Source of the DNA: JADJPG01 sp964491875
GTDB lineage: Bacteria; Verrucomicrobiota; Verrucomicrobiia; Limisphaerales; JADJPG01
Assembly (NCBI GenBank): GCA_964491875.1
Contig: CAZBIC010000003.1
Span: forward strand, 1 to 64,000
Length of the DNA stretch: 64,000 nucleotides
Reading direction: 5' to 3'
Shown here: positions 1-9,691 of the stretch, piece by piece
Layout: every line of letters starts with the position of its first letter
How positions within the stretch are numbered: the stretch's first letter is position 1
Notes under the pieces: model-generated
Database searches by the model: none
Seen by the model: only the letters and a program-made list of their open reading frames with translations
Told to the model about the DNA's origin: nothing
Made by a program: the position numbers and the translations under genes

Positions 1-1
1 C

Positions 2-3000
2 GGCGAGTTCATCCGTTTTGAGCGCATCTTCTCCTGGCTGGAACAAAGTCTTCGGGACCGCAACGTCGCGCCGACCGAGGTGGCCAACAATGATCTGGGG
101 GTTGGCGGCCCGCTTCTGGAGCGTGGCGTCGCGACGAACCTCACCTGGGTTCTCGGCAATGCTGGATTCGCCGTGCGCAACATCCGTGCAATCGGAGACG
201 CATGCAGTATCACCCAGGCCGACGCCGTCCTGGCCGATCCCGCGCTTCAGGCCAGCGTCTTCAACGCGAATGTGCCGGTCATCAACTTCCTCAACAGCGG
301 CGGTGGCGGGAACTTCGCGGCGGACAATACCTTCCCCGGCTTCACCGTTGGCATCGACGAGGAGAACTTCGTCACCGAGGCAACAGGAACAATCACGATC
401 CCGACCAGCGGCTGGTGGACCTTCGGTGTGAACTCGGACGACGGGTTCCGCTGTGAGATCGGAACCAACGTCTTCGGCTTCCCGTTCACGCGCGGACCAA
501 GCGACACGTTGGCCACGTTCAATCTGGCGGCGGGCGTGTATCCGACACGGCTGGTGTTCTTCGAATGTGCCGTCGGTGCGGAGGTCGAGTTCTTCGCCGC
601 ACCCGGCAGCAACGCGACCTTCAACGCCTCCTTCCGGCTCGTGGGCGACACTGGCGCGGGCGGACTCGCCGTCCGCTCGGCGGTCCCGGTGCCCATCGCC
701 ATGCGCCCGCGAGTGATCAGCTCGACCGTCGCCGTCGGCGATCGCATCACCGCGCCGATCGGCGAAATCGGCAATGGCCATGATACGAACTATCTCGCCG
801 GCTTCATCCGCGTGAGCGAAGGCGATCTCTACCATCCCGGTGCGTATGTCGATCCGTTCTCCGGCGGATTCGATGCCGCCAACCGCGGCGCGATCATTCC
901 GGTCAACGCCGTTCCCGGCAACGATCGGCTGGAGGTCTGGTGGTTCCGCAAGAACCAGGTCAACGTCGCGCAGGGCTTCCTGAACAGCCACTGGCCCGCG
1001 GTCATCGGACGTTACAAACTGGAATACCCGGCCACCCCCGCCGAAATCGTGCTCGCGAGCAACGACGGTTCCGGTCCGCTCCTCAGCCTTCAGGCCAACG
1101 GCAGCATCTACTACCAAAACGATCCATCGCTGCCCGGCTACAATCCCAACGAGGAACACGCGATTGTCCAGGGCGGCCAAGCCTTCGCGCTGCGCGACGA
1201 TCTCAACATCACCTCGACGGAAAGCTTCACGTCCCAGCCCTTCGTGTTGCTGGACTACATTGAAGCCGACGGGCGGCCCGCAGTCCGAGCATTCCGAGTG
1301 CTGCGGGAAAAGCCGGAGGTCGGTATCACCTTCGACTACGCGAGAAACGCGGGCACGATTCTGCAGCCGCCCATGCCGCTGCCGCTGCTGGAGAAACCGC
1401 TCGCGCCGAATATCGCCGGCCAGCCGCCCAGAAGTTTGAATGCGGAGATCGGCACCTACACCGTGAGCTCGTCTGCGCGGTTAACAGGCGGCGCCTTCAC
1501 CAGCCACAGCCTCACGACCACCGAACGTCATTTCGCCCGGCGCTTCGATCCGCTGGCGCTGCAGAACGCGCAAACTCCGGCCGCGCCCGTCTGGTTCTTC
1601 CCGACCAACGTCACGACGACGACCCTCGGCGGCTGGGTGAGCAATCTGCGCCCGTTAGACCTCAAGGTCTGGGGCGGCAACCAGAGTACGAACCCCAACC
1701 GCTGGCGCTTCGCCGCGAGCATCCGGGCGGGCCTCACTGCCAGTGCCGCGCCTGCCTTGCTTTACGATACGGTCAGTGGAGGCAGTTGGCAGATCACTGT
1801 CACCGAAGTGAACACCGCGTCGCAGTACGTCGAAGTTCAATTCGCCGCCGCGCCGCCGCCATCCGCGAAGATCGCGACGGCCTTGGTGCTGCCTGTTGAC
1901 GGCCCTGCGGCGAACGCTTTCGCCAATCAGCGTCTCGCGTCCGAGCCGCTGCCCATTACCATCGCCGATGCAACGCTGCGCGACTTCTACGGAAAGTTCA
2001 CCCTGCAAGATCGCAAGGGGAACACCTGGTTCTACCGCGGCCCGCACACGCTCACCGAGTCGCCTTCGCTCGTCATGCAGTTCTACTACAAGACGCTGCC
2101 TGGCTTCTTCTTCCCGACCCTCGCGCTGAATGCGCAGCCGCCCGTCGGAACCATCACGCCGTATCTTCGCCCGATGAATCCCGACGGTTCGTTCGCCGGA
2201 GATCCGGTCTTCGGCAACGTCGCGGATTCGGATCAGGACGCGGACGGCAACGCGCTCGGCATCGTCTACCGTCCGGTCTGGCCGGACAATGTACCCGTGC
2301 TCCAGATGGCCGAGACGCTGACCATGCCCAAGCGCGGACTGCCTGCCGTGCGCGGCCAGACGAGCTTGGAGATTCTCTATCAGCAATCCCAGATCGCGGG
2401 CGGCGAATCAGCCGAATCTGCCGTGCTCCATGACCCTACGCGGGAGAAATCGTTCGCGCTGGGCGCACTGGGAAATGGCGCCGTGCTCGACGGTATTCCG
2501 CCTTCGGTGAAGACGTCCACTTATCAGGGCCGGACCTACTTCCCCAACCTCCCGCCGCATCTCGCAGAGCGACTGTTCTTTGATCCGAATCGCGGCGCGT
2601 TCGGTGAGTTGGTCTTCAAGGGACAGTTCGTGGACGCGGCCTTGGGCGAGAATTATTTGTTCCTGAATGTCCTTGGCCAGGGCGACCGGGAAGAGTTGCA
2701 GAAGCTCTGTGACACTGAGGATGCGAAGAAGGAACTGTGGTATGCCGCCATCGACGGACTCGCCACGACCTTGGAAACCTTCATCGAGAATCCCGCGCAA
2801 CCGCGCACCTACATTCCGACGGCGCCGGAGGTGATTGGTGCCGATGAAATCGCGCGCATCAAGAACGACGACGTGGCAGTGGAACGATCCTACGCGCTGA
2901 CGGCCACCGGCCCGGGTACGGGCTACGTCTCGCTGATCGCGGGCAACGGTCGCGCCTTCACGCCTGAAGGCGACCCCGTCACGGTCGCGATCGTGAAGGT

Positions 3001-6000
3001 CGTGAATACGCTCTATCGCGGTGAAGTGAACATCGTCGAGTCCTCCAATCCGTTGAACGAGAAGCTGACGATGCAACAGGTCGTCGATCTCGCCGCGAAG
3101 ATTGAGGACTACCGCTTCGAGTGGAAGATCGCCTCGTCGGTGGATGGGTTGCCGCCCCGCGTTTATGAGAACACTCCGGTGACTCTCTTGTCCGACGGCG
3201 TGTGGTCGCATCTCCGGTTCCCACTCGAGACGGACAAGGCGTCGTCCGTCGCCGCATCGGCCGAGAGCCGGCTGTTTCAGGACGCGTCTACGACCGTCTC
3301 TCCGGTCAGTCGCGTTTCCTTTGACGCGGTGGATCTCGTGGATGGCAAGTTCCGCTTCCGTGTGCCGGCCAGTTCGGATCACGGATTGAGCACGGGCAAT
3401 CGTGTAGTGCTGCGCAAGACCGACGGGACGGAAGTCTTAGGCACGGTGAACGCCCTCACGTCGGCGACCAACATCTACGTCAGCGTGGATCCAAACCAGA
3501 ACGTCTCTGCTTCCGCCAACGAGATTCTGGAACTCAACGAGCGTGTTGCGACCAACGGCGTGCAGAGCATCGTCTTCCGCCAGTTCGTGCAACCGCCGGG
3601 CGAATACTCGCAATACTGGCTGAGCATGGAATTGGATGACGCCCTCGGCGCGGTGGTCTATGTGGATGGTCAACTCGTGGTGCGCGCCAACACCGGCCAA
3701 AACGATTCCACCACGACCTCGCCGGCTGGCGGATTGATCCCCCTGAGCCGCGTCTACCGACTGAGCAACGCCGACCTCGCGGGCGGAAGGTTGAACCCGG
3801 ACGGTTCGCGGACCCACACCATCGCCGTTGAACTGATCTCCGGCGCGTTCCCGGCGCAGTTCATCGCGTTCAACGCGCGCATCGAAGCCTTCACCTCCGT
3901 CGATGTCACCGTTCAGCAATGGCTGCCGCTCGATGCCGTCCGCTACCCCGATGGCGTGCGCGCCGTGCTCGGTGGCAGCGCGGATATTCGCAGCCTGTCA
4001 GACAATTACCTCATCATGCGCTACCAGCCGATGAACAGCGCCCACGCGTCGTTCGTCACCGATGGGAATGGCGGCAACGTTGTCTGGTCGCAGTGGACCA
4101 CACCGCAACTGGCCGAGGGCTGGATCAAGCGCGTGCTCAAGGGCATCAACCCCTTCAACCAGCGCATCACCGATCTCTTCAATAACTCAGTGAACACGGA
4201 CGTCAGCATCGTCTCGCAAGCGGGTGGACGCTGGGAAGGCGATGTGGCGTTGAACCTCGATGCGATCAACAACACGGGGTTGATCGAGATTTACGAGACA
4301 GTGCTCAACCGCGGCAAGATGCTCAGCATCGGCGGCGGGATCAACTACGGTCCAGCCAACGACGCGCTGCTGCTGGCCGCGGGTTACCTGAACGATCTCT
4401 ACATGGTGCTGGGCAATGAAGCCTGGGCTGACGCTTCGAATCCGACCATCGGCATCGGCACCAAGGACAGCACCTACGGCGATGTCGCCACCGCGCTCTT
4501 CTCCTTCAAGGGTCAGCTGCCGACGCTGCTGGAGGAGGAGCTGGCGCTGATGCGGGGACGCGATGATTTCCTTCTGCCCGGCGTAGAACTGCGTCCGGTC
4601 TACAATCGCATGATCTGGAATTACACCCGCGGCATCGATGCCGGGGAAGTGATCTACGCGCTCAACTACAATGTGCTCGATCAAAACACCGACGGGAAGG
4701 TGGACGCCGAGGATGCGCGCAAGCTCTATCCCCAGGGCCACGGAGACGCCTACGGCCATTACCTGACGGCGCTCAAAGGTTACTACGCGTTGCTCATGAA
4801 CACCGATTTCGACTGGGTGCCGCGCATCGAAGCGGTGACGGTGCTGGGCAAGCCGGTGTCTGTTGATTATCAGGACGAGCGGAAGTTCGCCGCCGCCGCC
4901 GGAGCGCTGGCGCGTGCGGGCAAGCAGACCTTCGACCTCACCTGGCGTCGCGATTACCAATCGGGCAAGGCCAACGGATGGTCTCATTTCACCGCGACGA
5001 AGCCGAACCTAAGTTCGCGGAACGTGCCCACGACTCGCCACTGGGGCATTGATCACTGGGCGTCGCGAACGGGGCAGGGTGCATTCCTGAACTGGGTGGT
5101 CGGCAACGCCATCCTGCCGGATCAAGATCCCGATCCCTCTCATCAAGGCAGCATTCAGCAGATTGATCGCACGACGGTTCCTGAGCTGAAGGAGTTGGTC
5201 ACCGTCAGCGCGAGCCTCCAGACCGCGATGGATAATGCCGAAGCCGGCCTGACGCCCATGGGCTTGCCGGATTCAGCCATCCCGTTCGATCTCAATCCGC
5301 TGTCCATCGCCAACGGCCCGTTCAGTCACTTCGAGCAGATCTATCAGCGCGCGAAGGATGCATTGAACAATGCGGTGGTGTCGTTTGATGACGCCAAGGA
5401 TGTGACGCGCCTGATGAGGTCCGAAGAGGATTCGTTGGTGGACTTCCGGACGGGCGTGAACCAGCAGGAGCTCGCCTACACCAACGCCTTGATTGAGCTC
5501 TACGGCACGCCGTATCCCGAGGACATCGGCCCGGGCAGAACCTATCGCACCGGCTTCAACGGCCCTGACACGTTGCATTACATGTATGTGGACACGAAGG
5601 AGCTGACGTTTGCCGGCCCGCAGGGAACGCTGCTGGATCCGGCGGCGGATGTGACATGGCGCATCGACACGCAGACTTTCCAGCCGGGTTGGGCGGGGCA
5701 GGATCTGATCTCCACCTTCGGCTGGATTCAACCGGCGTTCATTGGAGAAGTTGATGGAACCGGACGAACCGAGGATTACCTGGCGAACACCAATCTGTTC
5801 ATCGAGTATAATCTCGCGGCTCACGGTTTCTTCAAAAAGCCCGCGGCGTGGACTGGCCAGCGTTCCTCTCCCGGGAAACTCCAGCGCGCCATCTCGGATA
5901 TTGTGAAAGCCCGCAACGCCGCTTTCACGGCGTTCTACTGGGCTGACGCTGCGAAGTACGATCTGGACTGGGCGATTCGTTCGCTGGAGCAGAAGAAGGC

Positions 6001-7756
6001 GTCCTACGAACAAATCCGGACCGACCAGGCCGAGATCCTCAACGCCCAGGTCATCGTGGATACCTCGCGGCTCGCCTACGACATCACGGCGGAAACGATC
6101 GACCGGATCTCCGAAGATATCACTTCGACAACGGACAAGACCGCCGATGCGATTCCGACCAGTTTCATCGCGGGCCTGGCCGTCGGTGGTGACTTGTTCT
6201 CGCCGATCCGTTCGTCGGTCAAAGTCATCACTGGTCTAGTCGCGTCCGGATTGCAGTGGGGCAAGCTGGCCTACAGCAGCGTTCAAAAGTCCCTCGAATA
6301 CGCCACGCAAAAGGCCAATCGCTACATCGAGTTCAACGACATTGCGCCCGAGCAGTTCAATCAGGAGCTGCGCAATTCCGTGAGCGAGGTTCGTGACAAG
6401 GTGTACGGCATGAACAACAACTTCATGACGCTGAACATGCGCCTTCAGGAGCTGGACGATGCGCAGCGCAATTACCGGTCGTTGGTCGCGGAGGGCGAAC
6501 GCATCCAGCAGGAACGCCAGATCTACCGCCAGCGTGCTGCGGCCGTTATTCAGGGCTATCGCACGCGCGACGCGGCCTTCCGCATTTTCCGCAACGAGAA
6601 GCTGGAGCGTTACAAGACGCTCTTCGATCTGTCCGCGAAATACGCCTTCCTGGCGGCGCAGGCCTACGATTACGACACGGGCTTGCTCGGCACGCCGCAG
6701 GGCCGGGAGTTCATCAACCGCATCATCCGTGCCCGCGCGCTTGGCGTGGTGGCCAACGGCCAGCCGCAGTTCGCCGGCAGCAACACGGGTGATCCGGGGC
6801 TCTCCAGTGTCCTCGCCGAAATGCTCGGCGACTGGAGCGTGGTGCGGAGCCGGCTCGGCTTCAACAATCCGGATGCGTATGGGACCACCTTTTCGCTGCG
6901 CACGGAAAATTTCCGGATCCTTCCCGGCACCAACGGCAATGACAACTGGAGGGACATCCTCAGCCAGGCCCTCAAGGCAAATATCCTCGATGATCCAGAT
7001 GTGCGCCGCTACTGCCTCCAGATCGAGTCGGGCAACGGCGTGGCGGTGCCGGGCCTGGTCCTCGAATTCAGCACAACCATCTCGGACGGCCTGAACCTCT
7101 TCGGGCGCCCGCTGGCGGCCCGGGATCACGCCTTCAGTCCGAGTTCGTTCGCCACCAAGATTTTTGCGGTGGGCGTCGCGCTCGAGGGCTACAAAGGAAT
7201 GGATGATCCGGCGGCCAATGCTGACGCCGTGGAAGGTTCAGGCGGCACGTCTCCGGGCGACCCGGATTTGTCGTTCCTTGATCCGGACGCGATGTCTGCG
7301 ACACCTTACGTCTACCTGATTCCGGTCGGCTTCGACTCGATGCGCAGTCCGCCGTTGGGCGACAACAGTGACGTCCGAACCTGGAACGTGCAGGACGTCA
7401 CCATCCCGCTGCCGTTCAATATCGGCGGGTCCGGTTTCTCCACGCGGCCGCTCTGGCAATCCGCGGATTCCCTCACCGAGCCCTTGTTTGGCCTTCGTAA
7501 ACATCAGGCTTTCCGGCCCATCTCCGACGCCACGCTCTGGGATGAGAACACCATCTACTCGACCGGCGGCGAGCTGTGGCACAACAAGTTCACCAACACG
7601 CGCCTGATCGGGCGTTCCGTCTGGAACAGCAAGTGGAAGCTCGTCATCCCTGGCAAGACGCTGTTGAACAATCCTGATGAGGGCCTCGAGCGGTTCATCC
7701 GGACGGTCAACGACGTCAAACTCTACTTCCACACCTATTCCTATTCGGGCAACTGA
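2..7756 (+). CDS. Giant multidomain protein, 5' end outside window; PA14-like domain and Tc-toxin-A-like C-terminus
   Basis: The frame is open from base 2, so the gene starts upstream; the first start-like codon inside is GTG at 80, which is probably internal. From there 2558 residues are visible. A PA14-like beta region lies near 280-640 (segment with GWWTFGVNSDDGFR). A single EF-hand/dockerin-like loop (DQNTDGKVDAED) is at 4679-4714. Bases about 5880-6660 encode a long helical, coiled-coil-prone stretch interrupted by a hydrophobic, Gly/Ala/Val-rich segment at about 6151-6270. The last 700 bases encode a beta-rich domain ending RTVNDVKLYFHTYSYSGN. The order helix, hydrophobic segment, helix, beta domain, and the NDV-x-L ending, recall the C-terminal part of TcA subunits of Tc toxins (KTLNDIILHIRY-type ending). 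That relation is inference from memory of the family. The N-terminus and any signal peptide are not visible. The following two genes are closely spaced and may be co-transcribed. Confidence 0.85.
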   Translation, partial: GEFIRFERIFSWLEQSLRDRNVAPTEVANNDLGVGGPLLERGVATNLTWVLGNAGFAVRNIRAIGDACSITQADAVLADPALQASVFNANVPVINFLNSGGGGNFAADNTFPGFTVGIDEENFVTEATGTITIPTSGWWTFGVNSDDGFRCEIGTNVFGFPFTRGPSDTLATFNLAAGVYPTRLVFFECAVGAEVEFFAAPGSNATFNASFRLVGDTGAGGLAVRSAVPVPIAMRPRVISSTVAVGDRITAPIGEIGNGHDTNYLAGFIRVSEGDLYHPGAYVDPFSGGFDAANRGAIIPVNAVPGNDRLEVWWFRKNQVNVAQGFLNSHWPAVIGRYKLEYPATPAEIVLASNDGSGPLLSLQANGSIYYQNDPSLPGYNPNEEHAIVQGGQAFALRDDLNITSTESFTSQPFVLLDYIEADGRPAVRAFRVLREKPEVGITFDYARNAGTILQPPMPLPLLEKPLAPNIAGQPPRSLNAEIGTYTVSSSARLTGGAFTSHSLTTTERHFARRFDPLALQNAQTPAAPVWFFPTNVTTTTLGGWVSNLRPLDLKVWGGNQSTNPNRWRFAASIRAGLTASAAPALLYDTVSGGSWQITVTEVNTASQYVEVQFAAAPPPSAKIATALVLPVDGPAANAFANQRLASEPLPITIADATLRDFYGKFTLQDRKGNTWFYRGPHTLTESPSLVMQFYYKTLPGFFFPTLALNAQPPVGTITPYLRPMNPDGSFAGDPVFGNVADSDQDADGNALGIVYRPVWPDNVPVLQMAETLTMPKRGLPAVRGQTSLEILYQQSQIAGGESAESAVLHDPTREKSFALGALGNGAVLDGIPPSVKTSTYQGRTYFPNLPPHLAERLFFDPNRGAFGELVFKGQFVDAALGENYLFLNVLGQGDREELQKLCDTEDAKKELWYAAIDGLATTLETFIENPAQPRTYIPTAPEVIGADEIARIKNDDVAVERSYALTATGPGTGYVSLIAGNGRAFTPEGDPVTVAIVKVVNTLYRGEVNIVESSNPLNEKLTMQQVVDLAAKIEDYRFEWKIASSVDGLPPRVYENTPVTLLSDGVWSHLRFPLETDKASSVAASAESRLFQDASTTVSPVSRVSFDAVDLVDGKFRFRVPASSDHGLSTGNRVVLRKTDGTEVLGTVNALTSATNIYVSVDPNQNVSASANEILELNERVATNGVQSIVFRQFVQPPGEYSQYWLSMELDDALGAVVYVDGQLVVRANTGQNDSTTTSPAGGLIPLSRVYRLSNADLAGGRLNPDGSRTHTIAVELISGAFPAQFIAFNARIEAFTSVDVTVQQWLPLDAVRYPDGVRAVLGGSADIRSLSDNYLIMRYQPMNSAHASFVTDGNGGNVVWSQWTTPQLAEGWIKRVLKGINPFNQRITDLFNNSVNTDVSIVSQAGGRWEGDVALNLDAINNTGLIEIYETVLNRGKMLSIGGGINYGPANDALLLAAGYLNDLYMVLGNEAWADASNPTIGIGTKDSTYGDVATALFSFKGQLPTLLEEELALMRGRDDFLLPGVELRPVYNRMIWNYTRGIDAGEVIYALNYNVLDQNTDGKVDAEDARKLYPQGHGDAYGHYLTALKGYYALLMNTDFDWVPRIEAVTVLGKPVSVDYQDERKFAAAAGALARAGKQTFDLTWRRDYQSGKANGWSHFTATKPNLSSRNVPTTRHWGIDHWASRTGQGAFLNWVVGNAILPDQDPDPSHQGSIQQIDRTTVPELKELVTVSASLQTAMDNAEAGLTPMGLPDSAIPFDLNPLSIANGPFSHFEQIYQRAKDALNNAVVSFDDAKDVTRLMRSEEDSLVDFRTGVNQQELAYTNALIELYGTPYPEDIGPGRTYRTGFNGPDTLHYMYVDTKELTFAGPQGTLLDPAADVTWRIDTQTFQPGWAGQDLISTFGWIQPAFIGEVDGTGRTEDYLANTNLFIEYNLAAHGFFKKPAAWTGQRSSPGKLQRAISDIVKARNAAFTAFYWADAAKYDLDWAIRSLEQKKASYEQIRTDQAEILNAQVIVDTSRLAYDITAETIDRISEDITSTTDKTADAIPTSFIAGLAVGGDLFSPIRSSVKVITGLVASGLQWGKLAYSSVQKSLEYATQKANRYIEFNDIAPEQFNQELRNSVSEVRDKVYGMNNNFMTLNMRLQELDDAQRNYRSLVAEGERIQQERQIYRQRAAAVIQGYRTRDAAFRIFRNEKLERYKTLFDLSAKYAFLAAQAYDYDTGLLGTPQGREFINRIIRARALGVVANGQPQFAGSNTGDPGLSSVLAEMLGDWSVVRSRLGFNNPDAYGTTFSLRTENFRILPGTNGNDNWRDILSQALKANILDDPDVRRYCLQIESGNGVAVPGLVLEFSTTISDGLNLFGRPLAARDHAFSPSSFATKIFAVGVALEGYKGMDDPAANADAVEGSGGTSPGDPDLSFLDPDAMSATPYVYLIPVGFDSMRSPPLGDNSDVRTWNVQDVTIPLPFNIGGSGFSTRPLWQSADSLTEPLFGLRKHQAFRPISDATLWDENTIYSTGGELWHNKFTNTRLIGRSVWNSKWKLVIPGKTLLNNPDEGLERFIRTVNDVKLYFHTYSYSGN

Positions 7757-7775
7757 GCTTCACCGACCCACGAAC

Positions 7776-8618
7776 ATGAAAACGAATTTCAAAGTCGCTG
7801 CAAGTCTCGCGGTCCTATTGCTCGGCGGTGTGGTTCTGGCCTATCCGCCGGCCCCTCATCACACGCTCTTCGGAATCGTACGCAACGAGGTCGGCGATCC
7901 GATCAACCTCGCCTCGGGCGACGTCTACCTGGAGACGCCCTCCGGCGTTCAACTCCGTTCCAGCGTCGTCAGCGGGCTCGAGCCCGGCGTGAACTACAGA
8001 CTGGAAGTTCCCATGGACTCCGGCACGGCCGCTGACATCAACGCCTACATGCCCACGGCGCTGAAACCGTTCTGGCAGTTCAAACTCAAAGTTCAGATTG
8101 GCCAGCTCACCTATCTCCCCATCGAGATGGTCGGCAACTTCGCGCAGATCGGTCAGCCCAGCTTGAAGACGCGCATTGATCTCACTTTGGGCGTGGACTC
8201 CGATGGCGACGGCCTGCCCGACGCGTGGGAACAAACGCTCATCGACATCTACGGCGGCACTCTCGGCGGCATTCGCCCGGGCGATGACACCGACGGCGAC
8301 GGCATAAAGAACATCGATGAATACATCGCCGGCACCTATGCCTTCGATCCCGAGGACGGTTTCCAGCTCTCCATCCTCAGCGTGACCAACGGCCACTCTC
8401 AACTCGAGTTCCTCGGAATCCGTGGTCGCAGCTACACCATCGAGGAATCGCCCACCATGGAACAGTGGACCACGTCGAAATTCCGCTTCGTCACCAGCGG
8501 CGTTCCTGGCCCGCTTCAAACCAGCTACCGCGCCACCGACGTCCGATTGCTGCGAGTCGAAGTGCCGCCTTCCGCGATCGTCGGCACCAACCGCTTCTTC
8601 CGCGCACTCGTTCAATAG
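7776..8618 (+). CDS. Exported protein with calcium-binding thrombospondin type 3-like repeats
   Basis: A 280-residue protein whose ATG at 7776 is followed directly by a signal peptide (MKTNFKVAASLAVLLLGGVVLA). The middle carries two Asp-rich calcium loops, DSDGDGLPDAWE and DDTDGDGIKNIDEY, of the thrombospondin type 3 kind; the second ends in the NIDEY-x-AGT pattern common in exported verrucomicrobial proteins. The remaining N-terminal half looks like a carboxypeptidase-regulatory-like beta domain (FGIVRNEVGDPINLASGDVYLE), and the C-terminus (GRSYTIEESPTMEQW ... NRFFRALVQ) resembles the small domain that often closes such proteins. It starts 19 bp after the giant gene, so it is probably in the same transcript and may be a secreted accessory of it. 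No enzymatic motif is visible. Confidence 0.8.
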   Translation: MKTNFKVAASLAVLLLGGVVLAYPPAPHHTLFGIVRNEVGDPINLASGDVYLETPSGVQLRSSVVSGLEPGVNYRLEVPMDSGTAADINAYMPTALKPFWQFKLKVQIGQLTYLPIEMVGNFAQIGQPSLKTRIDLTLGVDSDGDGLPDAWEQTLIDIYGGTLGGIRPGDDTDGDGIKNIDEYIAGTYAFDPEDGFQLSILSVTNGHSQLEFLGIRGRSYTIEESPTMEQWTTSKFRFVTSGVPGPLQTSYRATDVRLLRVEVPPSAIVGTNRFFRALVQ

Positions 8619-8627
8619 CCAGCCGCC

Positions 8628-9296
8628 ATGACCAGCCAACTCAAAGAACCAAACGGCCGCACGAGAACAAAATGGGCGCTTGGCCTGTCATTGTTGGTAA
8701 TGCTGGTGGGCGTGGTGGCGGTGATGAAGATACGGTTGTGGAACACTGAGCCGGCGCTCGGGTCTACCGGTGTCTCCTCGTTGGCCGTCTCGCGCACGAA
8801 TCTGGTTTTGTTGGGTGGTCGGCTCCGCATCTTGGGCCAGACGAACACCTTCAGCGGGCTGATGCTCGATTATTCGTCCGCCGGCACTCTACGTTCACGA
8901 TCCGCGGTGACCGACGGCCGGCTTCACGGCCTGTCCGAAGGCTGGCACACCAACGGTCAGCTTCAGGTGATCGAGCATTTCAAGGAAGGCGCGTCCCACG
9001 GCCTGAGAACGAAGTGGCACGCGGATGGCAGCAAGTTCTCGGAAGCGACGATCGAGGAGGGCAGGCTGCACGGGCCGTTCCGGAGCTGGCACCCCAACGG
9101 CCAGCTGGCGGAGGATTTGCGAATGAAGGACGGCCAACCTGACGGACTTGCGAAAGCCTTCTTTCCCAGCGGCTTCATGAAATCCCGGGCCACGATGCGA
9201 GACGGCAGCGTAGTGGAAAAGGAGCTTTGGAAAGACGGAGAGCACAGAGAGTCGCTTGCAAAGCTGACGGCGCCACAGAGTCCGAAACTCCACTGA
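8628..9296 (+). CDS. MORN-variant (YwqK-like) repeat protein with one N-terminal membrane segment
   Basis: This 222-residue protein has a single hydrophobic segment at residues 16-34, then about four copies of a 23-25 residue repeat of the type DGRLHG-x-WH-x-NGQL, ending near residue 195. Repeats of this sort define the MORN_2/YwqK family, often labelled antitoxin because some members neighbour secreted toxins. Biochemical function is unknown for most members. The start ATG is 9 bp after the preceding stop, so it likely belongs to one operon with the giant protein and the calcium-repeat protein. A role as immunity partner of the giant protein is conceivable but unproven. An unrelated periplasmic scaffold is equally possible. 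Confidence 0.75.
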   Translation: MTSQLKEPNGRTRTKWALGLSLLVMLVGVVAVMKIRLWNTEPALGSTGVSSLAVSRTNLVLLGGRLRILGQTNTFSGLMLDYSSAGTLRSRSAVTDGRLHGLSEGWHTNGQLQVIEHFKEGASHGLRTKWHADGSKFSEATIEEGRLHGPFRSWHPNGQLAEDLRMKDGQPDGLAKAFFPSGFMKSRATMRDGSVVEKELWKDGEHRESLAKLTAPQSPKLH

Positions 9297-9574
9297 TTGC
9301 CTCGGCGTTGGTTACACTAGCTTTTCGATCGAGTGCCATTTGTTCCCTGCGTCTAGGTCCTTTGGTCGCGGTGACTCTGAGAGTGGGATCACAATGAATG
9401 GGAGTTGATGAGGGCCCGCGCGGTTCTCGCAAGGCAAGGGTTCGGCGGACTGCTCAAATGGCTGCGGATATTGATTGCTAAAGCGCTGCGGCTTGGATTA
9501 GAAACTCAATGCGCCTGCGAGCTTGAAGGCTGATGCCGCTCTAGTTTGCAGTCGTTCTCGTTTAATAGTCAGTT

Positions 9575-9659
9575 GCCCACGTGGCGGAATTGGCAGACGC
9601 GCTAGATTCAGGTTCTAGTGAGTAACATCGTACAGGTTCAAGTCCTGTCGTGGGCACCA
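9575..9659 (+). tRNA. tRNA-Leu (anticodon CAG)
   Basis: Acceptor arms GCCCACG (9575-9581) and CGTGGGC (9649-9655) pair perfectly, followed by discriminator A and an encoded CCA (9657-9659). The anticodon stem CTAGA/TCTAG encloses the loop TTCAGGT, giving anticodon CAG at 9609-9611. The T arm contains GTTCAAGTC, and a variable arm of class II length separates the anticodon and T arms, as expected for leucine. The 278 bases before it (9297-9574) hold no gene I can support. Confidence 0.97.
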
Positions 9660-9667
9660 TTTCAGCA

Positions 9668-9682
9668 GCAGCGCTTCGCTGC
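9668..9682. terminator. Possible hairpin between tRNA-Leu and the convergent permease gene
   Basis: GCAGCG-CTT-CGCTGC forms a perfect 6-bp stem with a 3-base loop, lying 8 bp after the tRNA and just past the stop codon of the convergent permease. There is no good T-run on either side, so intrinsic termination is uncertain. Confidence 0.3.
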
Positions 9683-9691
9683 ATCTCCCCA

